A DNA stretch of 38,060 nt. It comes from a bacterium (GTDB taxonomy: Bacteria; Deinococcota; Deinococci; Deinococcales; Deinococcaceae). Shown here piece after piece: positions 16,533 through 25,838 of the stretch. Below the pieces are notes generated by a model. It made no database searches, was not told the DNA's origin, and saw only the letters and a list, made by a program, of their open reading frames with translations. How positions within the stretch are numbered: the stretch's first letter is position 1; each line of letters opens with the position of its first letter. Where the stretch lies: positions 1 to 38,060 of the forward strand of contig JAJZIR010000020.1 of NCBI GenBank assembly GCA_021810505.1, in the 5' to 3' direction. Both the position numbers and the translations under genes were made by a program.

Positions 16533-17393
16533 CTAGACTCCAAACCGTTCCCGCATCTCTTTGGCCTTCGCCCATTCGTCACCGGGTATCCGGTCGATCA
16601 GTTCCTCCATCACCCTGACAAAGATGGCCTTGAGCGTCTCGTCGGTCAGTGCCCTGGCGCGATCTGTCCGAAGCAGCGGGCGCATGTCGGTGAAGGGGGT
16701 CGGATTGACGAGTTTCTGGAACATGCGCCGCTGCGCTTCGGCCCTGGAAATCGTCACCTCCGCCTTTTCGAGGTAGAGCCGGAAACATTCGACGACCCGG
16801 GCCGTGTTCAGTCCCTCGAACACAGCGAGCGCGTGATCGAGGTCGAACAGATCACGGCCTTTGTTGCGTTGAAGCAAAGCCCGCAGCTTGGTCGCCAGCA
16901 TTTCCTCCCGCGAGAAGGTCGGGATTGCGGCCTCGCCGGTGAACCATGGATTTTCGACGCCGAACGGAATCTCAACGGGCGGATCATAGGCTTCCCGCTC
17001 GCGCGTGTTGATTTCGACCTTGAGGCGGATATGTACATCAGCAGGTTCACCTTCCGCATCGACGCGAAAGCGAAGTTTGGGGGCGACGGGGCTAGGATCG
17101 GACTTTGCCTTGCCAAGCCACGGTTCCAGGACGGCACAAACACCATCGAGGACCGGCCCAATCGGACCAGCGCTCGTCCGCACGAGGTCTATATCTTCGG
17201 AATAGCGCAGCGGCGCCGGGAAATGCAGCTTGTTGAGCGCTGTGCCGCCACGGAAACGCAGTTCACCGTGCAGGAATGGATCGGAGAAGACGGCGACGAG
17301 CGCGCGGCTGATGATGAGGTCTTGCTCGACCTGCCGCTGGCTCGCCCAAGGCGCCACGCGGTTCCAGGCGGTGATGTAAGCCTGTGGGATCAC
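16533..17393 (-). CDS. abiEii: AbiEii nucleotidyltransferase toxin (type IV TA / abortive infection)
   Basis: The 286-residue DUF1814 nucleotidyltransferase is the toxin of the AbiE system, which halts growth on phage infection. The minimal NTase site is intact: FRGGTALNKLH (GGT at 49-51, Lys55) and YSEDIDLV (Asp67 and Asp69). LKVEINTRE and MLATKLRALLQRNKGRDLFDLDHAL match the later conserved K-x-E-x-N and K-x-R-D-x-F/Y-D motifs, so every catalytic position I know appears present. Its GTG start overlaps the abiEi stop by 4 bp (GTGA), giving tight coupling. Members of the family transfer nucleotides to tRNA 3' ends or bind GTP; the exact target here is unknown. Confidence 0.92.
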   Translation of the reverse strand: MIPQAYITAWNRVAPWASQRQVEQDLIISRALVAVFSDPFLHGELRFRGGTALNKLHFPAPLRYSEDIDLVRTSAGPIGPVLDGVCAVLEPWLGKAKSDPSPVAPKLRFRVDAEGEPADVHIRLKVEINTREREAYDPPVEIPFGVENPWFTGEAAIPTFSREEMLATKLRALLQRNKGRDLFDLDHALAVFEGLNTARVVECFRLYLEKAEVTISRAEAQRRMFQKLVNPTPFTDMRPLLRTDRARALTDETLKAIFVRVMEELIDRIPGDEWAKAKEMRERFGV

Positions 17394-18217
17394 TCGTCGA
17401 TTTCTGGGGGTCGGCGAACGATCACGCGCCAGCGTTCATCGCGTTCGGATGGCGGCGGCGACAGATCGGGATCGCCTGCCTGTTTGGGATCGAGTTCGAC
17501 CCACGAGAGCGGCCCGCGCGCCGACAGCGCCGTGAACATTGCTTCCGCCGCCCGCAGGTGCCCCAGCCTTCCGAGCAGATGCCCGAGGCGCTGCACGACT
17601 GCTTTCTCGAAAGCGACCGACAGAGAGGCGAGCTTTTTCGGTTTCAGCCGCTCAGAGAGCTCAGCAAGCACCGTCGCGATGTTGTCCAGGCCCGCGCTGG
17701 ATTGCGGGTAGCGCACCAGATCGAGCGCCGTGAGTTCCGGCGAGGACAGCTGCATATAGCCCGATTGCGTCTTGCGGTCTTCGACCCCTGACGACACCGT
17801 CGCCATATCCTTGCGGTAGGAAAAGGTGATCCGCGTCCGTCCGGCCTCGACGTCAGGCAAGAGCTTGTTTGTGACGACCTGAAACTCCATGACGGCCTGA
17901 TGGGAAGCGCCGTGGGCCGCCGCCGCCGCCAGCAACCCCACATAATAGGGCTGCTTTTCATGGTGCATCAAAGCGTCGATGTACCACTCGGGCGGCGGCG
18001 CTCCCATCTTGGCGTACTGTGGCTGCACGACCACGTAGAAGCCGCGCCGGGGCCGGATAAGCTGGCCGCGTCGCTGCAAACGCTCGGCGGCGTCGAGGAA
18101 TGCGCCGCGGCTGATGCCGATTTCCCTCTGCGCCTCGTCTGCAGAAAAGACTCCCCGGCCCGCAGCAAGCAGGCTGGAAGCGTAGGAGGACAGGGCCGAT
18201 CGTTCGATTCGGATCAT
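17390..18217 (-). CDS. abiEi: AbiEi antitoxin / transcriptional autorepressor
   Basis: The 275-residue AbiEi family protein has an N-terminal winged helix (FSADEAQREIGISRGAFLDAAERLQRRGQLIRPRRGFYVVV) followed by the antitoxin domain (YIDALMHHEKQPYYVGLLAAAAAHGASHQAVMEFQVVT). It neutralises AbiEii without a stable protein complex and represses its own operon. The family normally binds inverted repeats upstream, and three palindromes with the same spacer length lie just upstream here (18227-18302). The gene is intact and directly coupled to abiEii. Length and domain order suit the longer AbiEi subgroup. Confidence 0.9.
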   Translation of the reverse strand: MIRIERSALSSYASSLLAAGRGVFSADEAQREIGISRGAFLDAAERLQRRGQLIRPRRGFYVVVQPQYAKMGAPPPEWYIDALMHHEKQPYYVGLLAAAAAHGASHQAVMEFQVVTNKLLPDVEAGRTRITFSYRKDMATVSSGVEDRKTQSGYMQLSSPELTALDLVRYPQSSAGLDNIATVLAELSERLKPKKLASLSVAFEKAVVQRLGHLLGRLGHLRAAEAMFTALSARGPLSWVELDPKQAGDPDLSPPPSERDERWRVIVRRPPEIDE

Positions 18218-18226
18218 ACCTCATTA

Positions 18227-18302
18227 TCCGCTTTTAGTGCGGAATTATCAATATGATTCTGATATTGAATCGTCCTAAAAATCCGCCCTTAAAGCGGATT
18301 TT
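18227..18302 (-). promoter_or_regulatory. Triple-palindrome control region of abiEi-abiEii
   Basis: Three inverted repeats, each with a 7-nt spacer, stand in a row: TCCGC-N7-GCGGA at 18227-18243, TCAATAT-N7-ATATTGA at 18248-18268, and AAAATCCGC-N7-GCGGATTTT at 18278-18302. The outer two share the core TCCGC-N7-GCGGA. They lie directly upstream of ATG 18217, the place where AbiEi proteins bind to repress their operon. The AT-rich middle palindrome probably overlaps the promoter. Confidence 0.7.
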
Positions 18303-18544
18303 CCAATGATTAGGCTTCGCCCCTGAGGATTCCTGCAGCCTTCCTGCCCCGACCGTCTCGGCCACCCGCGGGCCACATTTCGCTCTCTCCAGCCTCGCCC
18401 CCCGACGAGGGGCCGAAGTCCGCAAAGCCTGTCCGCGGTACCATGAATCAACAAGTTACGCGCTGACCCTTTGAGCGGTTGGGTAGCGGCGTCGCCTATC
18501 CGGAGGAAACAACCCCCGTCCGGCAGCGCATAATGCGGCCTAAG

Positions 18545-18592
18545 TGTTCCGTTATGTCGGTCATTATTGACAACTACCTGCGTAACGGAACA
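18545..18592 (+). promoter_or_regulatory. Operator/promoter of the second abiEi gene
   Basis: TGTTCCGTTA (18545-18554) and TAACGGAACA (18583-18592) are perfect 10-bp inverted arms, 38 bp apart centre to centre. A TTGACA -35 box (18567-18572) lies between them, with the expected -10 position overlapping the right arm. This is the layout expected for an AbiEi-repressed promoter. Confidence 0.65.
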
Positions 18593-18602
18593 TCATGCCG
18601 GC

Positions 18603-19202
18603 ATGGAAGCGAGCCCCCAAGCCCTCCTCGATCTCGCACGCAAACGCGGCCTCATACGGCCTCGCGACCTGGAGCCGCTGGGCCTGCCCAGGGTCACGCT
18701 GACGCGTCTCGTTCGCCGGGGTGCGCTCACTCGGGTCGCGCGAGGTCTCTACGCGCTTCCGGACAGGTCTATCTCGGAACACACGGCGCTGGCAGAGGTG
18801 GCGTGCAAACATCCTCAAACGATCGTGTGTCTGCTCTCGGCGCTGCGTTTCCACGAGCTCACCACCCAGTCGCCCTTCGAGGTCTGGCTCGCCATCCCCA
18901 ACAAGGCCCGCGCCACCCGGATCGACTATCCGCCGCTGCGCATCGTCCGCTTTTCCGGCCCTCTGCTTGCCGAAGGCGTCGAGGAGCACTCGATCGACGG
19001 CGTCCCCGTACGCATCACCAGTGTCGCGAGGACGGTGGCCGACTGCTTCAAGTACCGCAACAAGATCGGCCTGGATGTCGCGCTGGAGGCGCTGCGTGAG
19101 GCCTGGAGAGGAAAGCGCGTCGGCATGGACGAGCTGTGGCAGTCCGCCGAGCTTTGCCGGGTGGCTAACGTCATGCGCCCCTACTTGGAGAGCCGGACGT
19201 GA
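18603..19202 (+). CDS. Second AbiEi-type antitoxin, now without an intact toxin
   Basis: The 199-residue protein has the AbiEi N-terminal domain (ALLDLARKRGLIRPRDLEPLGLPRVTLTRLVRRGALTRVARGLYAL) and the antitoxin core (LAEVACKHPQTIVCLLSALRFHELTTQSPFEVWLAIPNKAR, then VARTVADCFKYRNKIGLDVALEALREAWR). ATG 18603 is preferred over upstream in-frame starts because these lie in the operator. It differs strongly from the other AbiEi at 17390-18217 in length and sequence, so the two are separate acquisitions and not a local duplication. Its stop overlaps the start of a truncated abiEii. Confidence 0.9.
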   Translation: MEASPQALLDLARKRGLIRPRDLEPLGLPRVTLTRLVRRGALTRVARGLYALPDRSISEHTALAEVACKHPQTIVCLLSALRFHELTTQSPFEVWLAIPNKARATRIDYPPLRIVRFSGPLLAEGVEEHSIDGVPVRITSVARTVADCFKYRNKIGLDVALEALREAWRGKRVGMDELWQSAELCRVANVMRPYLESRT

Positions 19203-19280
19203 GCAGGCAGAACACCGCCGCCTCGGTCCGCGCGCGGCTGCTCGCCAAGGCCCGCACGGACCAGCAGGACTTCAACCTCT
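19199..19280 (+). pseudogene. 5' fragment of a second abiEii toxin gene
   Basis: GTG 19199 overlaps the antitoxin stop by 4 bp and codes SRQNTAASVRARLLAKARTDQQDFN, the standard beginning of AbiEii proteins. The similarity ends at about 19278-19280, after roughly 27 of some 290 residues, where unrelated sequence from the opposite-strand NYN fragment takes over. The catalytic GG(S/T) and DxD motifs are all missing, so no active toxin can be made. Confidence 0.85.
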
Positions 19281-19910
19281 GCCGCTCGCCTCGCAGCCAG
19301 GCCAGCAGCTCGCGGTTGAGGCGATGTCGAGCCCCAGGCGCATGTCCACACCCTTCTGGCGTAGATCGAGCCGGAAGTCATCGTCGGTGAGTTGCTCCCA
19401 GCGCTTTCGTCCGTTGGTCAGGTCCTTCAGGGCACCCGGCTTGAGCTGCCAACGGACCTGACTGGTCGGTATCTCGCCCATGCGCAGCGCCACCTTACGC
19501 AGGCCGCGGAGGGTTTCGTGGAAGGTGTTGCGCCACTTCGCCGTCGCGGACTCGCCAAGGTCGATGGCCTTCTTTCCGATCGGGGTATGCCCTTTCCAGG
19601 TGGCGGGCGGAGCGTCGTAGACGAAAATACGGTAGAGCCGAGCGACGCGCCGCCTCTTGTCGTCGTTCAGGTGATCGAGCGCGAGCTGGTGGAGCTTCCT
19701 GGCCGCGACGTCGGGATGCTGCCGGCCGAAGATGCGCTGGGCCTGAGTCAGGTAGAAGCCGACATCAACCATGACGGCGGTCACCGTCGGGGAGACGTGA
19801 TACAACAGATCGGTCGAGCGGGAGCTTGAAAAAGAATCGCCCCGGGGTTCGGCGTTTCCCGGATGAGAGGGGGAAGGCTTACTGCCAGGGGCGGATGATG
19901 TACCTACCAT
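19275..19910 (-). pseudogene. NYN-domain (DUF88-like) protein, 3' truncated
   Basis: From ATG 19910, with AAGGAG 9 nt upstream, the frame has an NYN-domain layout. VTAVMVDVGFYLTQAQRIFG has the first catalytic Asp segment, YRIFVYDAPPATW the next strand, and KGVDMRLGLDIAS the conserved Asp loop. The part with the G-D-S-D-F motif that should follow is absent; homology stops at about 19320 and the frame ends in unrelated residues. NYN proteins are PIN-like RNases. This one lacks the last active-site strand and is probably inactive. A short stretch between 19280 and 19320 may come from a third gene (minus frame ELLAWLRGERQR). Confidence 0.7.
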
Positions 19911-19937
19911 ATCCAAAATCTCCTTGGTTGTCAAGGC

Positions 19938-21215
<1,278 letters not shown>

Positions 21216-21567
21216 GATGGCCTCCTATGCCGCACGTTGTAGCTTTTTGGTATCTTGAGCAAGAGAGGATTTCTGGCGCATCTGCACCCCTTGGTCGTTA
21301 CGATGAGCTAGAAATCCTTGGCTTCGGAAGCGCCTGCGGGGGCGGTGGTATATGACACCCGCCGTAGCCCGCCATCCCAGCCCCGTGCGGCCCCGCGCGA
21401 ACACTCAGTCGACGCCGCAATCCGCCAGAATTTGATAGCAGCCGGACTTTCGGCCCTGACTCCACCGGCACCCACCCCAAGGCGCCGCCCCGCTCCTCTT
21501 CGGCAGCGCAGCTGAGCGCCCGCATCCGGTGGCACGTCCTTGCGAAATACGCCAGGGAGGACCTGCG
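21216..21567. other. Right-hand border region of the island, no gene recognised
   Basis: I find no supported coding frame, tRNA-end copy or insertion-sequence end here. The sequence changes from island-like (AT-richer, around 21230-21310) to GC-rich host-like. The junction probably lies within this stretch. Confidence 0.45.
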
Positions 21568-21600
21568 ATGATCGCACCGCTCGACCAGCCCAAGCCGTGA
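21568..21600 (+). CDS. Possible 10-residue leader peptide upstream of the MFS gene
   Basis: ATG 21568 follows GGGAGG by 7 nt and codes MIAPLDQPKP before TGA. The TGA overlaps the GTG start of the MFS gene in a GTGA tetranucleotide. This is the form of a translationally coupled leader. The frame is also open upstream, so it may instead be the tail of a decayed gene. Confidence 0.4.
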   Translation: MIAPLDQPKP

Positions 21601-22835
21601 GCCGCTATCACCTGCCGGATACCCGCCCCCTGCGGAACAGAGCGTTCTCCTGGCTCTGGCTGGGCAACGCCATCTCGGTCCTAGGTGGCTACATAGGTCT
21701 CCTCGCGATCACCTTACAGATCTACCGCCTGACCGGCAGCCCGCTCGCGGTGGGCCTGGGAGGCCTCTTCGGGGGGCTTCCGGCCGTCATCCTTTTTCTC
21801 TTCTCCGGTAGCTTGGCTGACCGGGTCGACCGGCGCAGGTTGGTGCTGCTCGGCTCCAGCGGGCAGCTGCTGATCTGCGCCGCGCTCACCCTGCAGTCGG
21901 CCGTGCATCTCGACGCGCTGTGGCTGCTCTACGCAGCGCTGAGCGGGCAATCCCTGTTCGGAGCCATCAACTCCCCGGCCCGCAAGACCTTCGCGCCCAG
22001 ATTGCTCCCCAAGGATGAACTGCAGGCCGCAGCGGCGCTCCAGCTAGCCAGCACCCGCTTGGCCAGCCTGGTAGGGCCGCTGCTAGGGGGAGCTCTGGTC
22101 GCAGCTTGGGGACTTCAGGCCGGCTACGCAGCCGACGGGCTGAGCTACCTTCCGGCCATCCTCGCGGTAGCGCTCTTACCAGCCATGGAACCGGCCGGAA
22201 ATCGGGGAAGGCGCAATCTGGAAATGGCCTTAGAGGGGCTGCGCTACATCCTAAAGGACAGGTTGCTCTTGTCCCTGTGGGCAGCCGACCTCAGCATGAC
22301 CCTGCTGACCAATCCGGCCGCGTTGCTCCCCGCCCTCGACGCGACCCGCTTCGGGGGATCCCCAGAGATCTTGGGCGCCTTGATGGCGGCCATGGCCGTA
22401 GGCGGGCTCAGCCTCTCCCTGCTCTCGGAACTGCTGGGGCGCGTCTCCAGGGTGGGCTTCGGCGTCTTGGCCTCCTGCGGAATCGCTGGACTGGCCGCCA
22501 TGCTGCTCGGGCTAGCCACCCGGATCTGGCTAGCTACAACAGCCTTGGCGCTGCTGGGCGCTGCGGACACCGCGCTGGTGATCCTCAGGACCGCCCTGGT
22601 GCAAGCTCGCACCGACGACCGCTATCTAGGACGGGTTGGCGCCGCTGACTACCTGGTGGGGACGATCGGGCCCAAGTTCGGGGACCTGCGGGCCGGAGCC
22701 ATGGGCTCCCTGATCTCACCTGCGGGCAGCTTGCTGCTGGGCGGAGTCGCTGCCCTATCGGCCACCTTGGCCCTAGGCATGGGTACCAGGTTGCGCTGGG
22801 AGGAGCAGGCGAGCTCCTCGGGAATGGAGGCCTGA
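21597..22835 (+). CDS. MFS exporter (EntS/MFS_3 family)
   Basis: The 412-residue major facilitator protein has 12 predicted membrane helices. The N-terminus PLRNRAFSWLWLGNAISVLGGYIGLLAITLQIYRLTGSPLAVG and the motif-A-like loop GSLADRVDRRRLVLLG are typical of the MFS_3 branch, which includes siderophore exporter EntS and macrolide exporters. The substrate is not predictable. GTG 21597 is chosen because it begins the conserved N-terminus and overlaps the stop of a short upstream frame with a Shine-Dalgarno. Codon use and GC content look like the surrounding host genes, so it lies outside the decayed island. Confidence 0.86.
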   Translation: MSRYHLPDTRPLRNRAFSWLWLGNAISVLGGYIGLLAITLQIYRLTGSPLAVGLGGLFGGLPAVILFLFSGSLADRVDRRRLVLLGSSGQLLICAALTLQSAVHLDALWLLYAALSGQSLFGAINSPARKTFAPRLLPKDELQAAAALQLASTRLASLVGPLLGGALVAAWGLQAGYAADGLSYLPAILAVALLPAMEPAGNRGRRNLEMALEGLRYILKDRLLLSLWAADLSMTLLTNPAALLPALDATRFGGSPEILGALMAAMAVGGLSLSLLSELLGRVSRVGFGVLASCGIAGLAAMLLGLATRIWLATTALALLGAADTALVILRTALVQARTDDRYLGRVGAADYLVGTIGPKFGDLRAGAMGSLISPAGSLLLGGVAALSATLALGMGTRLRWEEQASSSGMEA

Positions 22836-23269
22836 AGCCCTCCCGGCAGCGGAGCGACCCGGCAGGATCCCCAGGCGCGCGGAACCCCCTGGGCCAGCGA
22901 GCCAGGGCGCGACCGAACCGACCAGCAGGCGGTACCTGGGAGTGAGCCCGAGCAAGCACCGCCGCCGTCCCCCACCCCGCGCGCCAGCTCGCGGCGCCTC
23001 TTGGAGCGGTTCGGGGTGCGGTCCGACCAAATTCCCATGGCCCGACGCCAGGCCGAATAGGCGGCAGCCGACGAGCATCCCCTATGCTGGGGAAGGCGAT
23101 CGGCTGGCAAGCCGGCGCCGATGGCAGGCGCCAGGGAACAGCGACCGATCGCCGGCCCGGAGCAGAGAAGGGGCCGCGAGGGGTCGGTTGCACCGCGCTG
23201 CGCAATTCTAGGGCTAGGCCCAAGAGGCCTGACAGGGTCGGAATTCCCCGCGTTTCTGGGAGGTAGTCC
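22836..23269. other. Long intergenic stretch without recognisable gene
   Basis: I see no supported coding frame in these 434 bases. Frames on both strands are Arg/Pro/Gly-rich and look like GC-driven open frames. The last bases contain GGAGG (about 23258-23262), the ribosome-binding site of the next gene. Confidence 0.5.
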
Positions 23270-24313
23270 ATGGTCTGGTGGCGGATCGGCACCGTGCTGG
23301 GGATCGTAGGGGTGCTCGTAGCAGGAGCCGTTCTGGAAGGATACGGCTCCCCGGCATCCCAGGGAGCAAAACCCCCGGCAGCGGCCAAAAAAGCAAGCGG
23401 CCCCCTGGGTGGCTACCGAGTCTATCTCTGCGACGAGAAGGGAAACCGCATCTTGGAGGTCAACGCCGCCAAGAAGATCGTCTGGGAAGCCAAGGTGCCG
23501 GCACCTGACGACCTAGCTCCCACGCCGAGGGGAAACCTAGTGGTGAACAGCGACGTCCATGACCAGGTTTACGAGGTCAGCGGGAAAACCGGGAAAATCA
23601 CCTGGACCTATGGCCAATTCAATCACCCTGGGGGGAAACAAGGGCAGCTGCGCATCCCTGAGGATTCTTTCAGGGTACCGGGGGGGCGGGTGTCCATCAC
23701 CGACACGGGGAACTTTCGGGCCATCCAAGTCAGCAAAGCCAGCGGGCGCATCGTCTGGCAATACGGGAAGAGGGTTCCCGGGACCCTGCCGGGGTACCTG
23801 TGGACGAACAACGACGCAGTTCCCCTAAAAAACGGGAATGTTCTCTTGACCGAGTCCGGAGTCCACAAGGCGGGTTTTCTGCCCACGGTCCTGGAGGTAA
23901 CCCCTAAGGGGCATACCGCCTGGAAAGTGACCTTACCCTTCCTCGGCTACGCCTCGGATGCCATGCCGGTGGGAAAGAACAGGTACGTCATCGCTAATTG
24001 GGTGAAAGGCGGCGGCATCTACGTCTTCAACCGCCAGGGCAAGGTGCTCTGGTCCTACGGCCCGAAAAGCGGCCCAGGGGAGCTGAACCACCCTTCGTCC
24101 GCGGAGCTCCTGCCCAATGGCAACTATCTGGTCTCCGATGACTACAACGACCGGGTAGTAGTCATCAGCCCCAAAACCAACTCCATCGTCTGGCAGTACG
24201 GGGTCAAAGGAGTGCCGGGGACGGGACCGAACCACCTGATGGGACCGACCGATGCCAAGGCGGTCGGGGAGCCGTTACCGCCCTATGTCTCGGCCGTGGG
24301 CCGGCTGAAGTAG
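23270..24313 (+). CDS. Secreted or anchored beta-propeller protein (arylsulfotransferase/PQQ-like)
   Basis: The 347-residue protein has a signal anchor (WWRIGTVLGIVGVLVAGAVL) and then repeating four-stranded blades. Blade sequences such as RILEVNAAKKIVWEAKVP, QVYEVSGKTGKITWTYGQF, IQVSKASGRIVWQYGKRV, GIYVFNRQGKVLWSYGP and VVVISPKTNSIVWQYGVKG recur at regular spacing, with the (I/V)-x-W-x-Y signature of NHL/PQQ/arylsulfotransferase propellers. The catalytic histidines of true arylsulfotransferases are not evident, so a binding role outside the cytoplasmic membrane is more likely. ATG 23270 has GGAGG 7 nt upstream. Neighbouring genes do not reveal its job. Confidence 0.75.
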   Translation: MVWWRIGTVLGIVGVLVAGAVLEGYGSPASQGAKPPAAAKKASGPLGGYRVYLCDEKGNRILEVNAAKKIVWEAKVPAPDDLAPTPRGNLVVNSDVHDQVYEVSGKTGKITWTYGQFNHPGGKQGQLRIPEDSFRVPGGRVSITDTGNFRAIQVSKASGRIVWQYGKRVPGTLPGYLWTNNDAVPLKNGNVLLTESGVHKAGFLPTVLEVTPKGHTAWKVTLPFLGYASDAMPVGKNRYVIANWVKGGGIYVFNRQGKVLWSYGPKSGPGELNHPSSAELLPNGNYLVSDDYNDRVVVISPKTNSIVWQYGVKGVPGTGPNHLMGPTDAKAVGEPLPPYVSAVGRLK

Positions 24314-24681
24314 GAATCCGACCGGAGTGGTCGGAGGGCGAGTAGGACCGCCAGCCCCCTTGCCACTTTGGGAATCACTGCTCTGGGTAGGGCCAGCCGG
24401 GGCGGGAGGCGGGAGAGCTCCAGGCGGCCGCGGAGCGAGTTCGGGCAGATTCATCCCCCGGCGGGACTGGCGGGTACGCGGCGGCACGCAGGGGGCTTCT
24501 AGCTTCCACCACCTCTTCCTGCTGGCTCGGCGAGGTGTTGCGCCGGGAGCCGGGCGGCTTAGCCGGAGCAGCCCCCTAGCCCGGGATGACCTGATCCAGA
24601 CCCTCCGCAGCGGCTTAGCGCCAAAGCGCCTCTGGGGCCGGAAAATCTGGAGCAGGTACTGGCCGGACTTCGCGGAGTCGG
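24314..24681. other. Intergenic stretch without recognisable gene
   Basis: No coding frame here has support from similarity, start signal or composition. It ends with the TAGAGT promoter box of the next gene. Confidence 0.5.
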
Positions 24682-24687
24682 TAGAGT
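24682..24687 (+). promoter_or_regulatory. TAGAGT -10 box of the Imm5-like gene
   Basis: TAGAGT is followed by exactly 6 nt and GTG 24694, with no Shine-Dalgarno. Confidence 0.5.
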
Positions 24688-24693
24688 GGAACC

Positions 24694-25206
24694 GTGATCC
24701 TCCCGAAGGTCCGGGACCCTCGCTTCATAACGGTCCGCCGCGGTGGAACCCTCACCGATTCGGATCACCACCTCCTCGCCCTTTGGGCGGCGTCTTGCGC
24801 GGAGCACGTCCTCTACTGCTTCGAGTCGGAGCGGCCCGGAGACCCACGGCCGCGCCGAGCGATCGAGCACGCCCGCGCCTGGGTGCGCGGCGAGGTCAAG
24901 ATGACCCAGGCTCACGCGGCGGGCGCCCGCGCGATGGCCGCGGCCAGAGACCTGCGCGGGGCAGCGCGGTACGCGGCGTACGCCGCTGGCCAAGCCGCAG
25001 GCGTCGCACACGTCGCCGCGCACGAGCTCGGCGCAGCCGCCTATGCGATCAAGGCTGCAGCGGCTGGCGCGCCGGAAGAGGGCGAGGCTGCCCGGCGCCT
25101 GGAGTGCCAGTGGCAGCGCGACCAGCTTCCGGAGGCGATTCGCGAGCTGGTACTCGACGACCAGCGGTTGCGGAACGGCATCTGCTGGTCAGTGTTCGGT
25201 CGCTGA
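24694..25206 (+). CDS. Putative immunity-like protein (Imm5-type), orphan
   Basis: The 170-residue, helical, Ala-rich protein contains HHLLALWAASCAEHVLYCFE, DPRPRRAIEHARAWVRGEVKM, AARDLRGAARYAAYAAGQAAGVAHVAAHELGAAAYAIKAA and ECQWQRDQLPEAIRELVLDD. This pattern recurs in the family named putative immunity protein (Imm5-like), often annotated in Actinobacteria and other soil bacteria without a partner. No toxin gene is adjacent, so the immunity role rests only on family naming. The GTG start is supported by the TAGAGT box 6 nt upstream. Confidence 0.7.
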   Translation: MILPKVRDPRFITVRRGGTLTDSDHHLLALWAASCAEHVLYCFESERPGDPRPRRAIEHARAWVRGEVKMTQAHAAGARAMAAARDLRGAARYAAYAAGQAAGVAHVAAHELGAAAYAIKAAAAGAPEEGEAARRLECQWQRDQLPEAIRELVLDDQRLRNGICWSVFGR

Positions 25207-25297
25207 GCGTTCAGGCCGGCGGCGCCCATAAGCAGGTCGGACCCGGTTAGCCCGCTTCTCCCGCCCATCAAACTCGACAGGCGCCAGTACCGCGGTT

Positions 25298-25325
25298 GGG
25301 GGCTCGTGTCTGAAAACGAGCCCCC
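25298..25325 (+). terminator. Strong hairpin after the Imm5-like gene
   Basis: GGGGGCTCGT (25298-25307) and ACGAGCCCCC (25316-25325) form a perfect 10-bp stem with an 8-nt loop. There is no T run. The place between two same-strand units fits a terminator ahead of the ars operon. Confidence 0.6.
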
Positions 25326-25365
25326 TCGGCTGAGGCGCAATTCCCCTAGCGCCTGGACCGACGGC

Positions 25366-25413
25366 TTGACCGGTTCCTTCCACGGGTTATAGAATATATC
25401 CATGGGCATATAT
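25366..25413 (+). promoter_or_regulatory. Promoter and ArsR operator of the ars operon
   Basis: TTGACC (25366-25371) and TATAGA (25388-25393) are 16 bp apart. Directly downstream, ATATAT-CCATGGGC-ATATAT (25394-25413) is a near palindrome around CCATGG, covering the transcription start. ArsR would bind here and release with arsenite. Confidence 0.65.
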
Positions 25414-25427
25414 AAAGGGCGCCGAAC

Positions 25428-25787
25428 ATGACACCGGTCTGCGCAGACCTCGCTGTCACGGACTTCTTCCACCTGTTGGCCGACGATACCCGGCTGGGGT
25501 TGCTGCAGCTCCTCGCAGCGCGGAGCGAGCTCTGCGTGTGCGAGCTGGTCAGCGCCCTGGGGGAGTCCCAGCCCAAAGTCTCGCGCCACCTTGCGCTCCT
25601 GCGCAGCGCCGAGGTGGTCTCAGACCGCCGCCAAGGCGCCTGGGTGCATTACCGGCTTCACCCTGGCCTAGCCAGCTGGCAGCGGCAGGTGCTCGCCTTG
25701 ACCCTGCAGGAGCCCGTGAGCCAAAAGGCGCTACAGGAGCGCTTGGCGCGCATGCAAAAGGCTCGACCAGGGAACTGTACCGCTTGA
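25428..25787 (+). CDS. arsR: ArsR arsenic-responsive repressor
   Basis: The 119-residue SmtB/ArsR winged-helix repressor has a DNA-binding region ([28 protein letters not shown]) followed by the wing ([14 protein letters not shown]). Cys36 and Cys38 in SELCVCELV form the C-x-C arsenite site seen in the E. coli R773 and related ArsR proteins, so arsenite or antimonite is the likely inducer. Several further cysteines (Cys5 and one in the C-terminal GNCTA) could contribute a third ligand. It is the first gene of arsR-arsB-arsC and is expected to control the whole operon. Confidence 0.92.
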   Translation: MTPVCADLAVTDFFHLLADDTRLGLLQLLAARSELCVCELVSALGESQPKVSRHLALLRSAEVVSDRRQGAWVHYRLHPGLASWQRQVLALTLQEPVSQKALQERLARMQKARPGNCTA

Positions 25788-25814
25788 GATCCCGCGGGTT
25801 CTCTTTTTTTACCC

Positions 25815-25838
25815 CGCTATATATGGGCAATCAGATAT
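25815..25838 (+). promoter_or_regulatory. Second ArsR-like site before arsB
   Basis: The arsR-arsB gap contains CTATATATGGGCAATCAGATAT, which shares the ATATAT-GGGC half with the operator upstream of arsR. A second ArsR site is plausible but the match is short and AT-rich. Confidence 0.35.

Noticed and set aside
16425-17711. A 428-residue plus-strand open frame
   Set aside because: It is antisense to the intact abiEii and abiEi genes and has no recognisable motifs.
22836-23269. A possible Arg/Pro-rich gene on the minus strand
   Set aside because: Its frame has no domain, no start signal and overlaps the ends of real genes, so it looks like a GC-driven open frame.
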